Assembly: GCA_023450085.1 (NCBI GenBank)
Contig: JAEXHI010000030.1
Location: forward strand, 186,001-250,000
From: Bacteroidota bacterium
GTDB lineage: Bacteria > Bacteroidota > Bacteroidia > Sphingobacteriales > Sphingobacteriaceae
Reading direction: 5' to 3'
DNA length: 64,000 nt
This document shows, in pieces, positions 7,651-15,771 of this stretch (position 1 is the stretch's first letter; every line of letters starts with the position of its first letter). The position numbers and the translations under genes are program-made. The notes under the pieces were generated by a model. It saw only the letters and a list, made by a program, of their open reading frames with translations. It was not told the origin of the DNA and searched no databases.

Positions 7651-8706
7651 TCAAATCTGCAATGCTGATCTTAATTTAAGGATATCAGCATCGCTGTGCC
7701 AACTTGAAAGCACAATACGATTTAAAACTTTTCCATTTCTATCGGGATACGGGAAAGACGAAATTAGAATTTTTTCTTCCAATAATTGCCGATCTATGCC
7801 CTCTTCTTTGCATAAAAAAACAGGAAACCCATCTACGTAGTGCCAAGCGGTACTATCCTCTAGTAAAGTCTCCATTTTTTTTACGTTATCCTGAAGTTTT
7901 TGATAGGCCTTATAGTAAATATCGTCAGCATTAATAAAAGCATATAAGCCGGCGGCAGCGGGTGGCGAAGCGCCATAAAACTCGTCGCTTTGCTTTAATT
8001 CTTGAATGGTCATTTTGGAACCCAAAACAAGCCCCGCATCCAGTCCAAGAGCTTTTGCCATAGAAGCCACAACAATTACCTCAATATGGTTAAGCTTGGG
8101 AACATTTGATAAAGCACCAGAACCTATATTAAGAATACCGATGCCATGCGAATCATCTACAATTAAAACGATCTTCTTGTTAGAGTTGATGTTTTGTAGA
8201 AACCCAAAATCATAAACTTCGGGGTAAAGATTGTTCATTGAATTACTTAACAAAACCCATTTTTCAGCTTCGCTGGAATTAATCTCTTCCACAATTTGCT
8301 TGCTCCAATCCTCAAATGAAAGGTGGTTTTGCGGATCCCCAGCTAGCCAAAGTGCAGGATGGCTGTTGGGTGCATACCTTATGTTCCCATATGCCTTGTA
8401 ATGTTGCACCACGAGTTTTGCCGAAAGGTATCCACTAGAACTGATAAGTGCTGCTTCAGCACCATATTTTTGAGCAATAAAAGCTTCTGCTTCGTTGTAT
8501 ATTCCCAATTGGACATTGTTGCCCCTACTGGTGCCATTATTTAGGCCGTAGCGCTCTATTCCTTCAATATACAGCTTAATGAAGTCTTTATTTTGAGGGA
8601 TTCCCAAATAAGCCGTCCCTCCAAAATATAGATACTGGTTTCCATCAACGGTAATTGCCGAGGATAGCCTTTGACTTAAGTGATTAAAATGCTGTTGGGT
8701 ACTCAT
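7651..8706 (-). CDS. alpha-oxoamine synthase-like PLP enzyme (AONS/KBL family)
   Basis: The 351-aa fold-type I aminotransferase shows YLYFGGTAYLGI, GTSRGNNVQLGIYNEAE and SSGYLSAKLV near the N-terminus. VDDSHGIGILN carries the PLP-pyridine Asp and a neighbouring His, and the Schiff-base Lys is in SMAKALGLDAGLVLG. The family condenses an amino acid with an acyl-CoA or acyl-ACP (BioF, KBL, serine palmitoyltransferase). The exact product is unclear: it is shorter than typical BioF, and no biotin genes are nearby. Its ATG directly abuts the stop of the GH18 gene, so the two are almost surely one transcript. Confidence 0.75.
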   Translation of the reverse strand: MSTQQHFNHLSQRLSSAITVDGNQYLYFGGTAYLGIPQNKDFIKLYIEGIERYGLNNGTSRGNNVQLGIYNEAEAFIAQKYGAEAALISSSGYLSAKLVVQHYKAYGNIRYAPNSHPALWLAGDPQNHLSFEDWSKQIVEEINSSEAEKWVLLSNSMNNLYPEVYDFGFLQNINSNKKIVLIVDDSHGIGILNIGSGALSNVPKLNHIEVIVVASMAKALGLDAGLVLGSKMTIQELKQSDEFYGASPPAAAGLYAFINADDIYYKAYQKLQDNVKKMETLLEDSTAWHYVDGFPVFLCKEEGIDRQLLEEKILISSFPYPDRNGKVLNRIVLSSWHSDADILKLRSALQI

Positions 8707-9726
8707 CTAATAAGCTCGCCCTAATTTATCATTTGCTGCTTTAATTAACGAATTATCATTGTTGCTATCGTGAGAAAACTCCCAAAACATAATTCCATTA
8801 GCCCTATCTTTTGCCAGCTGTGTTTTTTGTTGGATGGTTGCAATACCATTGTATCCGTATTGTACCCCATTAACTGTGGCCACATTTAGGTTAATATTCG
8901 CTCCAGAAGCTTCAATATCTCTATAACCAATAGAGCTGCCTCCGGCACTTTTCCCATATAAAGGCATGCCCACTACTGCTTTAACTTTTGGCAAACCTCT
9001 AGTTCCAAGCCAATAATCTAAACTAGCTACACTCATTTTATACGAAGCATGATTCAAGGGTTCTGCGCTATCGTAACCCGCGCCATCATATTGCATGATA
9101 TTCAAAAAATCAATGTATTGATACGTGCTTTGCAAAATAGCGTCCTTGTTTGTAGAAGTGTAAACCGCAGGTGTTACCGCTGCGCTAAGAAATTTTCCAA
9201 TTTTATGCAACTCTGTAGAAAGCTCTTGCATCAACGCATGAAAAGCATCCGAACCACCATTGTTATTTCTTGGATATTCCCAATCCATATCCACCCCATC
9301 TAAGTCGTTATTTTTAGCAAAAGCAACAATATTTTTCACAAAATTAGCCCTCGCTGTAGCTGATTTTGCAATGGTTAAATAGGTATCTTCCGTAACACCG
9401 GCGCCAGGACCTATTGATATCCCAAACTTTACTTTATTTGCTTTAGCCTTAGCTTTAACGGTGGCAAATCTAGCCTGTTGCGATAGGGTCTGCAAAGATC
9501 CGTCGGCATTAGTGCTTGGATTTAAAAAAGCATAAAAAAGATGTGTAATCATTTTGTACTTCTGGTCCGAAACGGTAGCGGGATCCCTATAGCTGGGCAT
9601 ATATGCCACAATTTTAAAGCTATTGTCGGGCACGTAAGTATTGTCTACGGGGGCCGGAGAATCATTTTTCTTACAAGCCGCAAAAAAGAGCGTAGCGCCC
9701 AATAAATAGAATAACTGTTTTTTCAT
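8707..9726 (-). CDS. glycoside hydrolase family 18 lipoprotein (chitinase or endo-GlcNAcase type)
   Basis: The 339-aa protein has a lipobox (FFAAC, Cys18). The GH18 catalytic signature LDGVDMDWEYP ends at Glu150, the expected acid/base. FKIVAYMPSYRDP opens the barrel, QYDGAG is a later conserved block, and GIMFWEFSHD is near the C-terminus. GH18 enzymes cleave beta-1,4-GlcNAc linkages by substrate-assisted catalysis. Single-domain Bacteroidota members are often surface-exposed. No carbohydrate-binding module is visible. It is first in a probable operon with the AONS-like enzyme. Confidence 0.9.
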   Translation of the reverse strand: MKKQLFYLLGATLFFAACKKNDSPAPVDNTYVPDNSFKIVAYMPSYRDPATVSDQKYKMITHLFYAFLNPSTNADGSLQTLSQQARFATVKAKAKANKVKFGISIGPGAGVTEDTYLTIAKSATARANFVKNIVAFAKNNDLDGVDMDWEYPRNNNGGSDAFHALMQELSTELHKIGKFLSAAVTPAVYTSTNKDAILQSTYQYIDFLNIMQYDGAGYDSAEPLNHASYKMSVASLDYWLGTRGLPKVKAVVGMPLYGKSAGGSSIGYRDIEASGANINLNVATVNGVQYGYNGIATIQQKTQLAKDRANGIMFWEFSHDSNNDNSLIKAANDKLGRAY

Positions 9727-9900
9727 TGTTGGTTGGTTTGGGTTGGTTGTCTTTTAAAAGGAGCGCTAAATTACAACAGCTTAAAAGCTAGAGTAATATT
9801 AAAAAATTATCTTTAAAAACGCAAGAACCCGCATCAAAAACTAACATAGCGCACAACAAGCCCCCAAAACTTGAGAAGTTACTGCGAAAAGCGGCATTAT

Positions 9901-11229
9901 TTAAAAATGATCATGAACAAAAGTCATTATTCTAACCATTTCCTTTCTTACCTCAGAAGTTGGCTGAACGTAGTTATTGTTCATAAAAGAAAAATATAAC
10001 AGCTTTCCCTTTTTTGTGACGATATAACCGCTTTGATTATGTACGCCAGAAAGTGTCCCTGTTTTTCCAAAAACAAAAGGGGTATCAGTCCTAGCATAAG
10101 CATTTCGTAAAGTCCCTGTTTTTCCTCCTGCTGGCAGCATACTAAACAACCTTTCCTGGTTATTTACTTCCTTGTAAATCATATCCAAAAGTTTAATAAT
10201 GGACCTCGGAGTAAACAAATTTCCTCTCGATAATCCTGAACCATCCACCCACTTAGGCTTATCGGGAAGCTCAGTCAAGTATTTTTCCTGCACGGCAGCA
10301 ATCACTTTAGAAGCATTCATTTCTATCCCCATTTTATCGGCGTAAGTAAGCAGCAGTTCTTCAGCAACAAAATTGTCTGAGGGCAGCATCAATTGTCTAA
10401 ACACATCATCACTTTTTGAACTGTAAATGGTCTTCGCATTGGCCGGAAGAACCTCATTTATTACTTGGATCTCCTTATTCAAAGTGTCTGCAAGCAAAGT
10501 CAATGTTACATTAGTTCCCGTTTTAAAGGGAATTTGCTGTTCGTAATTAGTCGTTGTCTTTACTGGAGGATAATGAAATTTGTTCACCAAAAATTCTCTT
10601 TTAACATAAAAATCTTTGGCTTTATTACTACTATCAACAGTAAAGCAGGAATTAAAGATTTTGGGAAAAATATTCATTTCGCCTGCCTGCTTCGAAGTAA
10701 CCAACGCCACATTGTCAAACAATGGAAGTTCTGTAATTTCTGGCTGATAGTAATCGTTATAATCATCCCAACTCCAGCCGTTTCCAAAAAAATTACCCGT
10801 ATATCTGCCTGCGGCGAAAAATAGCTTCTTGTTGGATTTTTTTAAGAACTGAATGGCCTTTGTCCCTTTTACAATGGTGTGCAAAAGCGAAGGATCTCCT
10901 GTTCCCCAAAAAATCAAAGAATCTCCTCTTTCTACATATCTCAATGAAGGAATAGAATCGGGTGTGATTTTTAAACCAGCATAAAAAGTAAACAATTTAG
11001 TGTTAGAGGCTGGCGTAAAATATTTATCTGCATCTTTCTCCAAAACCATTTCTTTCTTACTAGGATCATACAAAGCAAACCCTACCTGATACTTTCCAAG
11101 CATTTGAGAATTTTTGATCTCCTTAGATACCTTTCTAGAAATGATCTGATTGGGTTTACAAGCATAAACCAAAGAAACAACGATCAAAAATGCGTTAAAT
11201 ATTATTTTTTTTAATTTGATATTATCCAT
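9901..11229 (-). CDS. dacB: D-alanyl-D-alanine carboxypeptidase/endopeptidase (PBP4, peptidase S13)
   Basis: The 442-aa protein has an N-terminal lipoprotein-like signal (VYAC, Cys24). All three penicillin-binding motifs are present: SxxK as ASNTKLF (Ser75, Lys78), SxN as SGLSRGN, and KTG as FGKTGTLSG near the C-terminus. GGKTGTLRN is a second look-alike. The S13 family removes the terminal D-Ala or cuts cross-links in peptidoglycan in the periplasm. It is monocistronic by spacing, with 174 bp downstream to the GH18 gene start and 106 bp upstream to the divergent protease gene. Confidence 0.9.
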   Translation of the reverse strand: MDNIKLKKIIFNAFLIVVSLVYACKPNQIISRKVSKEIKNSQMLGKYQVGFALYDPSKKEMVLEKDADKYFTPASNTKLFTFYAGLKITPDSIPSLRYVERGDSLIFWGTGDPSLLHTIVKGTKAIQFLKKSNKKLFFAAGRYTGNFFGNGWSWDDYNDYYQPEITELPLFDNVALVTSKQAGEMNIFPKIFNSCFTVDSSNKAKDFYVKREFLVNKFHYPPVKTTTNYEQQIPFKTGTNVTLTLLADTLNKEIQVINEVLPANAKTIYSSKSDDVFRQLMLPSDNFVAEELLLTYADKMGIEMNASKVIAAVQEKYLTELPDKPKWVDGSGLSRGNLFTPRSIIKLLDMIYKEVNNQERLFSMLPAGGKTGTLRNAYARTDTPFVFGKTGTLSGVHNQSGYIVTKKGKLLYFSFMNNNYVQPTSEVRKEMVRIMTFVHDHF

Positions 11230-11335
11230 AAGAAATTTGGTATTCGCTCCTAGGTGTAGCGCAAATAGTAAGGCCGATTTGTACTTTTAAATATTCTATT
11301 TACGCAAGTGTACACTAATTTATTAATTTAGTTTT

Positions 11336-12577
11336 ATGAACTATTGCAAACCAAAGATACATTTTCGCTTTATAAGTGTTTTCTTGGTATTGCTATGTTA
11401 TTTTTTTAACCCCAAAAATAGTTTCGGGCAAGAATTCAAGTTTCAAAACGGACGAAAACAACAGACCATTTTATTTAGTCAAATAAAAAACCTAGTTATT
11501 ATTCCAATTTATATTAACGGAAAAGGACCTTTTGACTTTATTTTAGATACTGGCGTAAACCCAATGATTGTTACTGATTCTACTTTAAAAGAAAGTTTAA
11601 AAGTACCATACGTTCGGAGCGTTAAGGTTGGCGGCTATGGAAATTTTGATGGGGTAGATGCATTTTTGGGTGCCACTAGTGTAAGCATTGGAGATGCTGA
11701 TTGCGAAAATGTTCCCACTGTTTTTTTAAAAAACGATGTTTTATCACTGAGCGGACATGTGGGCAGGAAAATATACGGTTTAATTGGTTACCACTTTTTC
11801 AACAGTTTTGTCGTAAAAATCAATTATGCATTAAAAACATTAAGATTTACATCTCCAGAAAAAAAAATAAAACTTAGAGGCGAAAAAATCCCTTTTGAAC
11901 TGATCGAAAACAAACCTTACGTTGATGTAGACATTATACAAGATGGTATTGGTTCTAAAACATTAAAAACACTAGTAGATTGCGGAGCTAGTCATGCCAT
12001 TTCTTTAGAATCCTTGGCACAACAGCCCTTTCCACAGCCTTTATTTACCATCCATGCTAATTTAGGGAATGGATTAACCGGCCCCATCAAAGGAAAAATG
12101 GGTAGAATAACCTCTTTAAAACTAGGTAATTTCACTTTTAAGGAGGTGCTAGCAAATTATCCGGAATACAGGATCGATTCTGGCATTAATAAAGCAAGAA
12201 ATGCAAATTTAGGGGCCGACATTCTTAGCAGGTTTGAAACCACTTACGACTATAGAAACCGATGCATGTATATCAAAAAGGGCGAGCGTTTTAACCAGCC
12301 CTTTGAGCACGATATGGCGGGCATAGAGCTTTACATAGAAAACGGGCCTCCGTCCAGAACCATCATCTCTAGAATTGAATCGGGATCGCCAGCAGAACAG
12401 GTAGGCTTAAAAGAAGGAGATGAGATTACTGCCATCAATTTCAAAAGGATAGACGATTACCCAATGGGAGAAATTGGGAACATATTTAAAGCGAAGAATG
12501 GATATAGTGTAATTGTAGAGATATGGAGAGGCAAAAAATTGTTAATCAAATTGTTGAAACTTAAAAAACGTATATAA
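11336..12577 (+). CDS. secreted retropepsin-like aspartic protease with C-terminal PDZ domain
   Basis: The 413-aa protein has a signal peptide in residues 10-31. Two aspartic-protease half-sites are visible: FDFILDTGVNPM (Asp71) and a second, degenerate TLVDCGASHAIS, where the usual Thr or Ser after Asp is Cys. A PDZ domain (about 330-405) has SRIESGSPAEQVGLKEGDEI. The architecture matches Bacteroidota aspartyl protease-PDZ proteins of unknown substrate. The next gene begins 10 bp after the stop, so cotranscription is likely. Confidence 0.82.
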   Translation: MNYCKPKIHFRFISVFLVLLCYFFNPKNSFGQEFKFQNGRKQQTILFSQIKNLVIIPIYINGKGPFDFILDTGVNPMIVTDSTLKESLKVPYVRSVKVGGYGNFDGVDAFLGATSVSIGDADCENVPTVFLKNDVLSLSGHVGRKIYGLIGYHFFNSFVVKINYALKTLRFTSPEKKIKLRGEKIPFELIENKPYVDVDIIQDGIGSKTLKTLVDCGASHAISLESLAQQPFPQPLFTIHANLGNGLTGPIKGKMGRITSLKLGNFTFKEVLANYPEYRIDSGINKARNANLGADILSRFETTYDYRNRCMYIKKGERFNQPFEHDMAGIELYIENGPPSRTIISRIESGSPAEQVGLKEGDEITAINFKRIDDYPMGEIGNIFKAKNGYSVIVEIWRGKKLLIKLLKLKKRI

Positions 12578-12587
12578 AATTCCAAAG

Positions 12588-13454
12588 ATGAAACCTCTTT
12601 TCCGTGTATTGCTGTTAACGCTTGTTTCTTTTCATGTTTATGCCCAAGACCTAGATTCACTTCACTTTTCCAAAGCCAAATGGAAAAAATCTGCCGTGGC
12701 AAAAAAAACCAAGCTTTTCACCTATCAATTTGCAGACAGTAGTTTGTTCAAAGCCAACCAGTACATCAGCTTTGTAGAAATTAAAAATCATAAAAAGGCT
12801 CTTGGCTTTTTTATTGGATATGATAAAAAAGAACTAATTAAAACTGCTGTTTTTGCCCAAAAACATCTAGCAAAAGCAGCAATAAATGGCACTTTTTTCG
12901 ATATCAAAAATGGCGGATCAGTAGATTTCCTAAAAGTAAATGACACTATTGTTAACCAAAACAGGGAAGAAAAAAATAACATCCGTGCACTACACCAACG
13001 AGCAGCAATAGTGATCAATGATCATTTGCTCAACATTAAAAAATGGGACGGCTCGGATACTTGGGAAAACAATTTGACTGATCAAAATGTAATGCTGAGC
13101 GGACCGCTTCTAATTCTCAATAGCGAAAAAGAGAAACTGGATTCTGTCCCATTTAACAAATTACGTCACCCACGTACAGCAATAGGAATCAAACCAGATG
13201 GTTCTGTATTAATGCTTACCGTTGATGGAAGGCAACAAAATTCTGCGGGGATGAGTCTTTTTGAACTGACCAAGATTATGAAATGGCTAGGTTGTAGCAG
13301 TGCCATTAACCTTGACGGTGGTGGATCAACCACCCTATGGGTAAGCGGCTATGGTGAAAACGGTGTAGTAAATTTCCCCTCTGATAATAAAAAATGGGAC
13401 CACGAAGGCGAAAGAAAGGTTGCCAACGTTATTTTTATTAAAGCCAAACCATAA
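12588..13454 (+). CDS. secreted phosphodiester glycosidase (NAGPA-domain) protein
   Basis: The 288-aa protein has signal peptide MKPLFRVLLLTLVSFHVYAQ. NAGPA-family hallmarks are INGTFFDIKNGGSVDF, HPRTAIGIKPDGS, VDGRQ and the C-terminal NLDGGGSTTLW. In animals the family removes GlcNAc from mannose-6-phosphate caps; bacterial members are thought to act on phosphodiester-linked sugars of envelope polymers. It follows the aspartic protease gene by 10 bp. The substrate is unknown here. Confidence 0.85.
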   Translation: MKPLFRVLLLTLVSFHVYAQDLDSLHFSKAKWKKSAVAKKTKLFTYQFADSSLFKANQYISFVEIKNHKKALGFFIGYDKKELIKTAVFAQKHLAKAAINGTFFDIKNGGSVDFLKVNDTIVNQNREEKNNIRALHQRAAIVINDHLLNIKKWDGSDTWENNLTDQNVMLSGPLLILNSEKEKLDSVPFNKLRHPRTAIGIKPDGSVLMLTVDGRQQNSAGMSLFELTKIMKWLGCSSAINLDGGGSTTLWVSGYGENGVVNFPSDNKKWDHEGERKVANVIFIKAKP

Positions 13455-13487
13455 CTTTGTGCCGCTACTTTATACCTTAATTTAAAA

Positions 13488-14432
13488 ATGAGCTTTAAAC
13501 GAACATTTTTTATTGCTACGTTAGTTTCCGTTACCTTATACGCTTGCAACAGTCAATCAGAAAAGAAAACAAAAGCTAAAGATGATACTTCCCCTGCCGA
13601 AAGCCTCACTTTCAGAGACGTAGATGGTGTTCGTTTTTATGAAGTAAAACGAAGGTTTAGCAATGGCTTATCTTTTAACAAAGACGGCTTTATGCTGGTC
13701 CCTACTTGGATCATCGAATACAAAGCACCGGATACCATGTTGGCCTATAGTCCTGAAAAAAGGGGCATGGAAGCCTTTTATTTACAGTTTGACCACGGTA
13801 GGGTGTATAATTTTGCGAGGGAATTTTTTAGGGTAAAAATGATTGCTAAAGATAGCCTGGTACTCCAAAGGTTGCAGGTTGATGCCAGGGTAATTACCAA
13901 AGGTGAAGTTTCTGACGTAAACTGTACTTATTACACCAAAGACTACATCGAAAAAGTACTTAAAACCACTATTGGAGAACTACAGAGACCCACAAAATTA
14001 GACACGGCCTTTATTAAAAAGCTTTCTGCAGCTACCTACAAACATCCCGCAAATCCAGACACCGCTTTTGCAGCAACCGAACCGGTGGTATTTGAACCAA
14101 ATAGCAAAAATGTAAAGGTAGAAAAACTGGCCTATGCAGATAGCGCACATGCCAAAAAATCATATGCTTACATGTACCCCGAATATCGGATTGAAATCAA
14201 TAAATCCTATAAAGCTTTTCGTTTTCGCTTTTCAGTAGTGGTTGATGTGAAAAGCAACTTATACGTCACAAGAGTTGAAGGCGTTTTACCTGAAGACGTG
14301 GATTCTAGGAAGAAACTGATACAAGGCATTGCCGATGTTTATTTGAAAAATCTACTTCATATTAAACCAGGAACAACCATGGGTATTCCGCACTCTAGTG
14401 AGGTAACTATCAACCTAGTGGGGAACCTATAA
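13488..14432 (+). CDS. lipoprotein of unknown function
   Basis: The 314-aa protein has a lipobox ending VTLYAC (Cys20) and a charged Ser/Lys linker. I do not recognise the family. The body reads as mixed alpha/beta with a conserved-looking segment SFNKDGFMLVPTWIIEY, and the C-terminal part ends in MGIPHSSEVTINLVGNL. It starts 33 bp after the NAGPA gene, so it could belong to the same transcript and act at the envelope. Confidence 0.7.
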   Translation: MSFKRTFFIATLVSVTLYACNSQSEKKTKAKDDTSPAESLTFRDVDGVRFYEVKRRFSNGLSFNKDGFMLVPTWIIEYKAPDTMLAYSPEKRGMEAFYLQFDHGRVYNFAREFFRVKMIAKDSLVLQRLQVDARVITKGEVSDVNCTYYTKDYIEKVLKTTIGELQRPTKLDTAFIKKLSAATYKHPANPDTAFAATEPVVFEPNSKNVKVEKLAYADSAHAKKSYAYMYPEYRIEINKSYKAFRFRFSVVVDVKSNLYVTRVEGVLPEDVDSRKKLIQGIADVYLKNLLHIKPGTTMGIPHSSEVTINLVGNL

Positions 14433-14465
14433 ATGGAAATTACAGCAAAAAATTAACCACACATT

Positions 14466-14498
14466 TTGTGGTTATCCCGAATTTAATCTGTACCTTGC
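14466..14498 (+). promoter_or_regulatory. candidate Bacteroidota promoter for the cold-shock gene
   Basis: TTG at 14466-14468 is followed after 22 bp by TACCTTGC at 14491-14498, one mismatch from the TAnnTTTG -7 element. It lies 24 bp before the ATG. The match is modest. Confidence 0.35.
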
Positions 14499-14521
14499 CA
14501 ACTTACTTAATTAAAATAATA

Positions 14522-14713
14522 ATGCAAGAAGGAACAGTAAAATTCTTTAATGTAACCAAAGGTTTCGGTTTCATTATCCCTTCAAATGGAGATGCCGAAA
14601 TTTTTGTACATTCAACAGGCCTAATCGACGAAATTCGTGAAAACGATAAAGTTCAATACGATGTTGAAAACGGTAGAAAAGGCTTAAATGCCGTTAATGT
14701 GAAAGTAATCTAA
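14522..14713 (+). CDS. cold-shock domain protein (CspA family)
   Basis: The ATG at 14522 gives 63 aa beginning MQEGTVKFFNVTKGFGFI. The RNP1-like KGFGFI and RNP2-like EIFVHST motifs of the single OB-fold cold-shock domain are present. The longer frame from 14468 adds residues unlike any Csp. The family binds single-stranded RNA and acts as an RNA chaperone. A strong terminator follows 19 bp after the stop. Confidence 0.93.
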   Translation: MQEGTVKFFNVTKGFGFIIPSNGDAEIFVHSTGLIDEIRENDKVQYDVENGRKGLNAVNVKVI

Positions 14714-14732
14714 TTATTATCATATTTACCAC

Positions 14733-14766
14733 AAAAAAGGTCCTGCAAATGCAGGACCTTTTTTAT
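14733..14766. terminator. intrinsic terminator between csp and the GDPD gene
   Basis: An A-tract precedes GGTCCTGC (14739-14746), the loop AAAT, GCAGGACC (14751-14758) and a T-tract. The perfect 8-bp GC-rich stem with A-run and T-run on both sides can serve both convergent genes. Confidence 0.9.
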
Positions 14767-14786
14767 TTTCAGAGAATTGGTACTCC

Positions 14787-15572
14787 TTATTTCTTAATCT
14801 TGGTAAATAACAACTCTGGTTCATTGGTTGTAATATAATCTACTTTTTGCGCTAGCAACCAGTCCATATCTTTATCCGCATTAACCGTCCAAACATTGAT
14901 GATCAATCCTGCCGCTTTTGCTTGTGCAATCCAATCTGGATTTTTCTTAAACACACCTTGGTGATAATCTAAACCATAAAACCCTTGCTCTTTCAATTTG
15001 GTTGGTTCAATTTCACCAGCTAAGTAAGAAACCCTAGCGCCAGGTGCATTAGCAATTAAATATTTACAGATATAATGACTAAAGCTAATGTATTCAATCC
15101 ATGGTGCTGCTTTAAGTTCATTCACCATCGCAATTACTTTTTTGGTCAATTCCTCTTCCTTTTCCTGTGTTTTTTGAGGCTTGATTTCTAAGATCAACTT
15201 AGTTTTTTTCTGCTTCATTCCAGCCTTTAAATATTCCTCCAATGTAGGAATGCTCTCGCCGTTGCTTAATTTTTTATATTCTACCAGTTCCTTATAGGTA
15301 CTTGTAGCAATATCTTTTCCCAAAAAATCATTATTGTGGTTAACTACTGGTACGCCATCGGCAGTAAGCTGAACGTCGAACTCACTTCCAAAACAACCTA
15401 TACGAATAGCTTCATTTAAAGAAGCAATAGAGTTTTCAGGCAATCCTTGGGTTTTAAACGCTCCACGGTGAGCAATCACCAGGTTTTTGTTCCACGATTT
15501 AATTTGTTTTTGAGCAAAGGCTGTTCCAGTAATCATTAATGCTAAAATAGCTACAAAAATCTTTTTGTTCAT
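14787..15572 (-). CDS. secreted glycerophosphodiester phosphodiesterase
   Basis: The 261-aa protein has a signal peptide ending TAFAQ. GDPD-domain motifs are VIAHRGAFKTQGLPENS (catalytic His-Arg and Glu-Asn), GSEFDVQLTADGVPVVNH (metal ligands Glu and Asp, catalytic His) and ILEIKP. The family releases glycerol-3-phosphate from deacylated phospholipids in the periplasm. The final segment NVWTVNADKDMDWLL is also typical. It is convergent with csp across the shared terminator. Confidence 0.92.
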   Translation of the reverse strand: MNKKIFVAILALMITGTAFAQKQIKSWNKNLVIAHRGAFKTQGLPENSIASLNEAIRIGCFGSEFDVQLTADGVPVVNHNNDFLGKDIATSTYKELVEYKKLSNGESIPTLEEYLKAGMKQKKTKLILEIKPQKTQEKEEELTKKVIAMVNELKAAPWIEYISFSHYICKYLIANAPGARVSYLAGEIEPTKLKEQGFYGLDYHQGVFKKNPDWIAQAKAAGLIINVWTVNADKDMDWLLAQKVDYITTNEPELLFTKIKK

Positions 15573-15771
15573 GTGTGTAAGTATTTTTTGATTGGGTTGA
15601 AAGCCGTAATATACAGCCTTTCGTATTACATTTTGTTTTTATTAATTTTATTTTGTTTCTAAATTAAGGTTTATGTTTAAAATTATAAAACAAATTGAAA
15701 GACTTAACTAAAATTTAACCGTTTTTTATTTAAGCGCACATTCTTTACCTTTATTGTCGTTTAAATAGATA

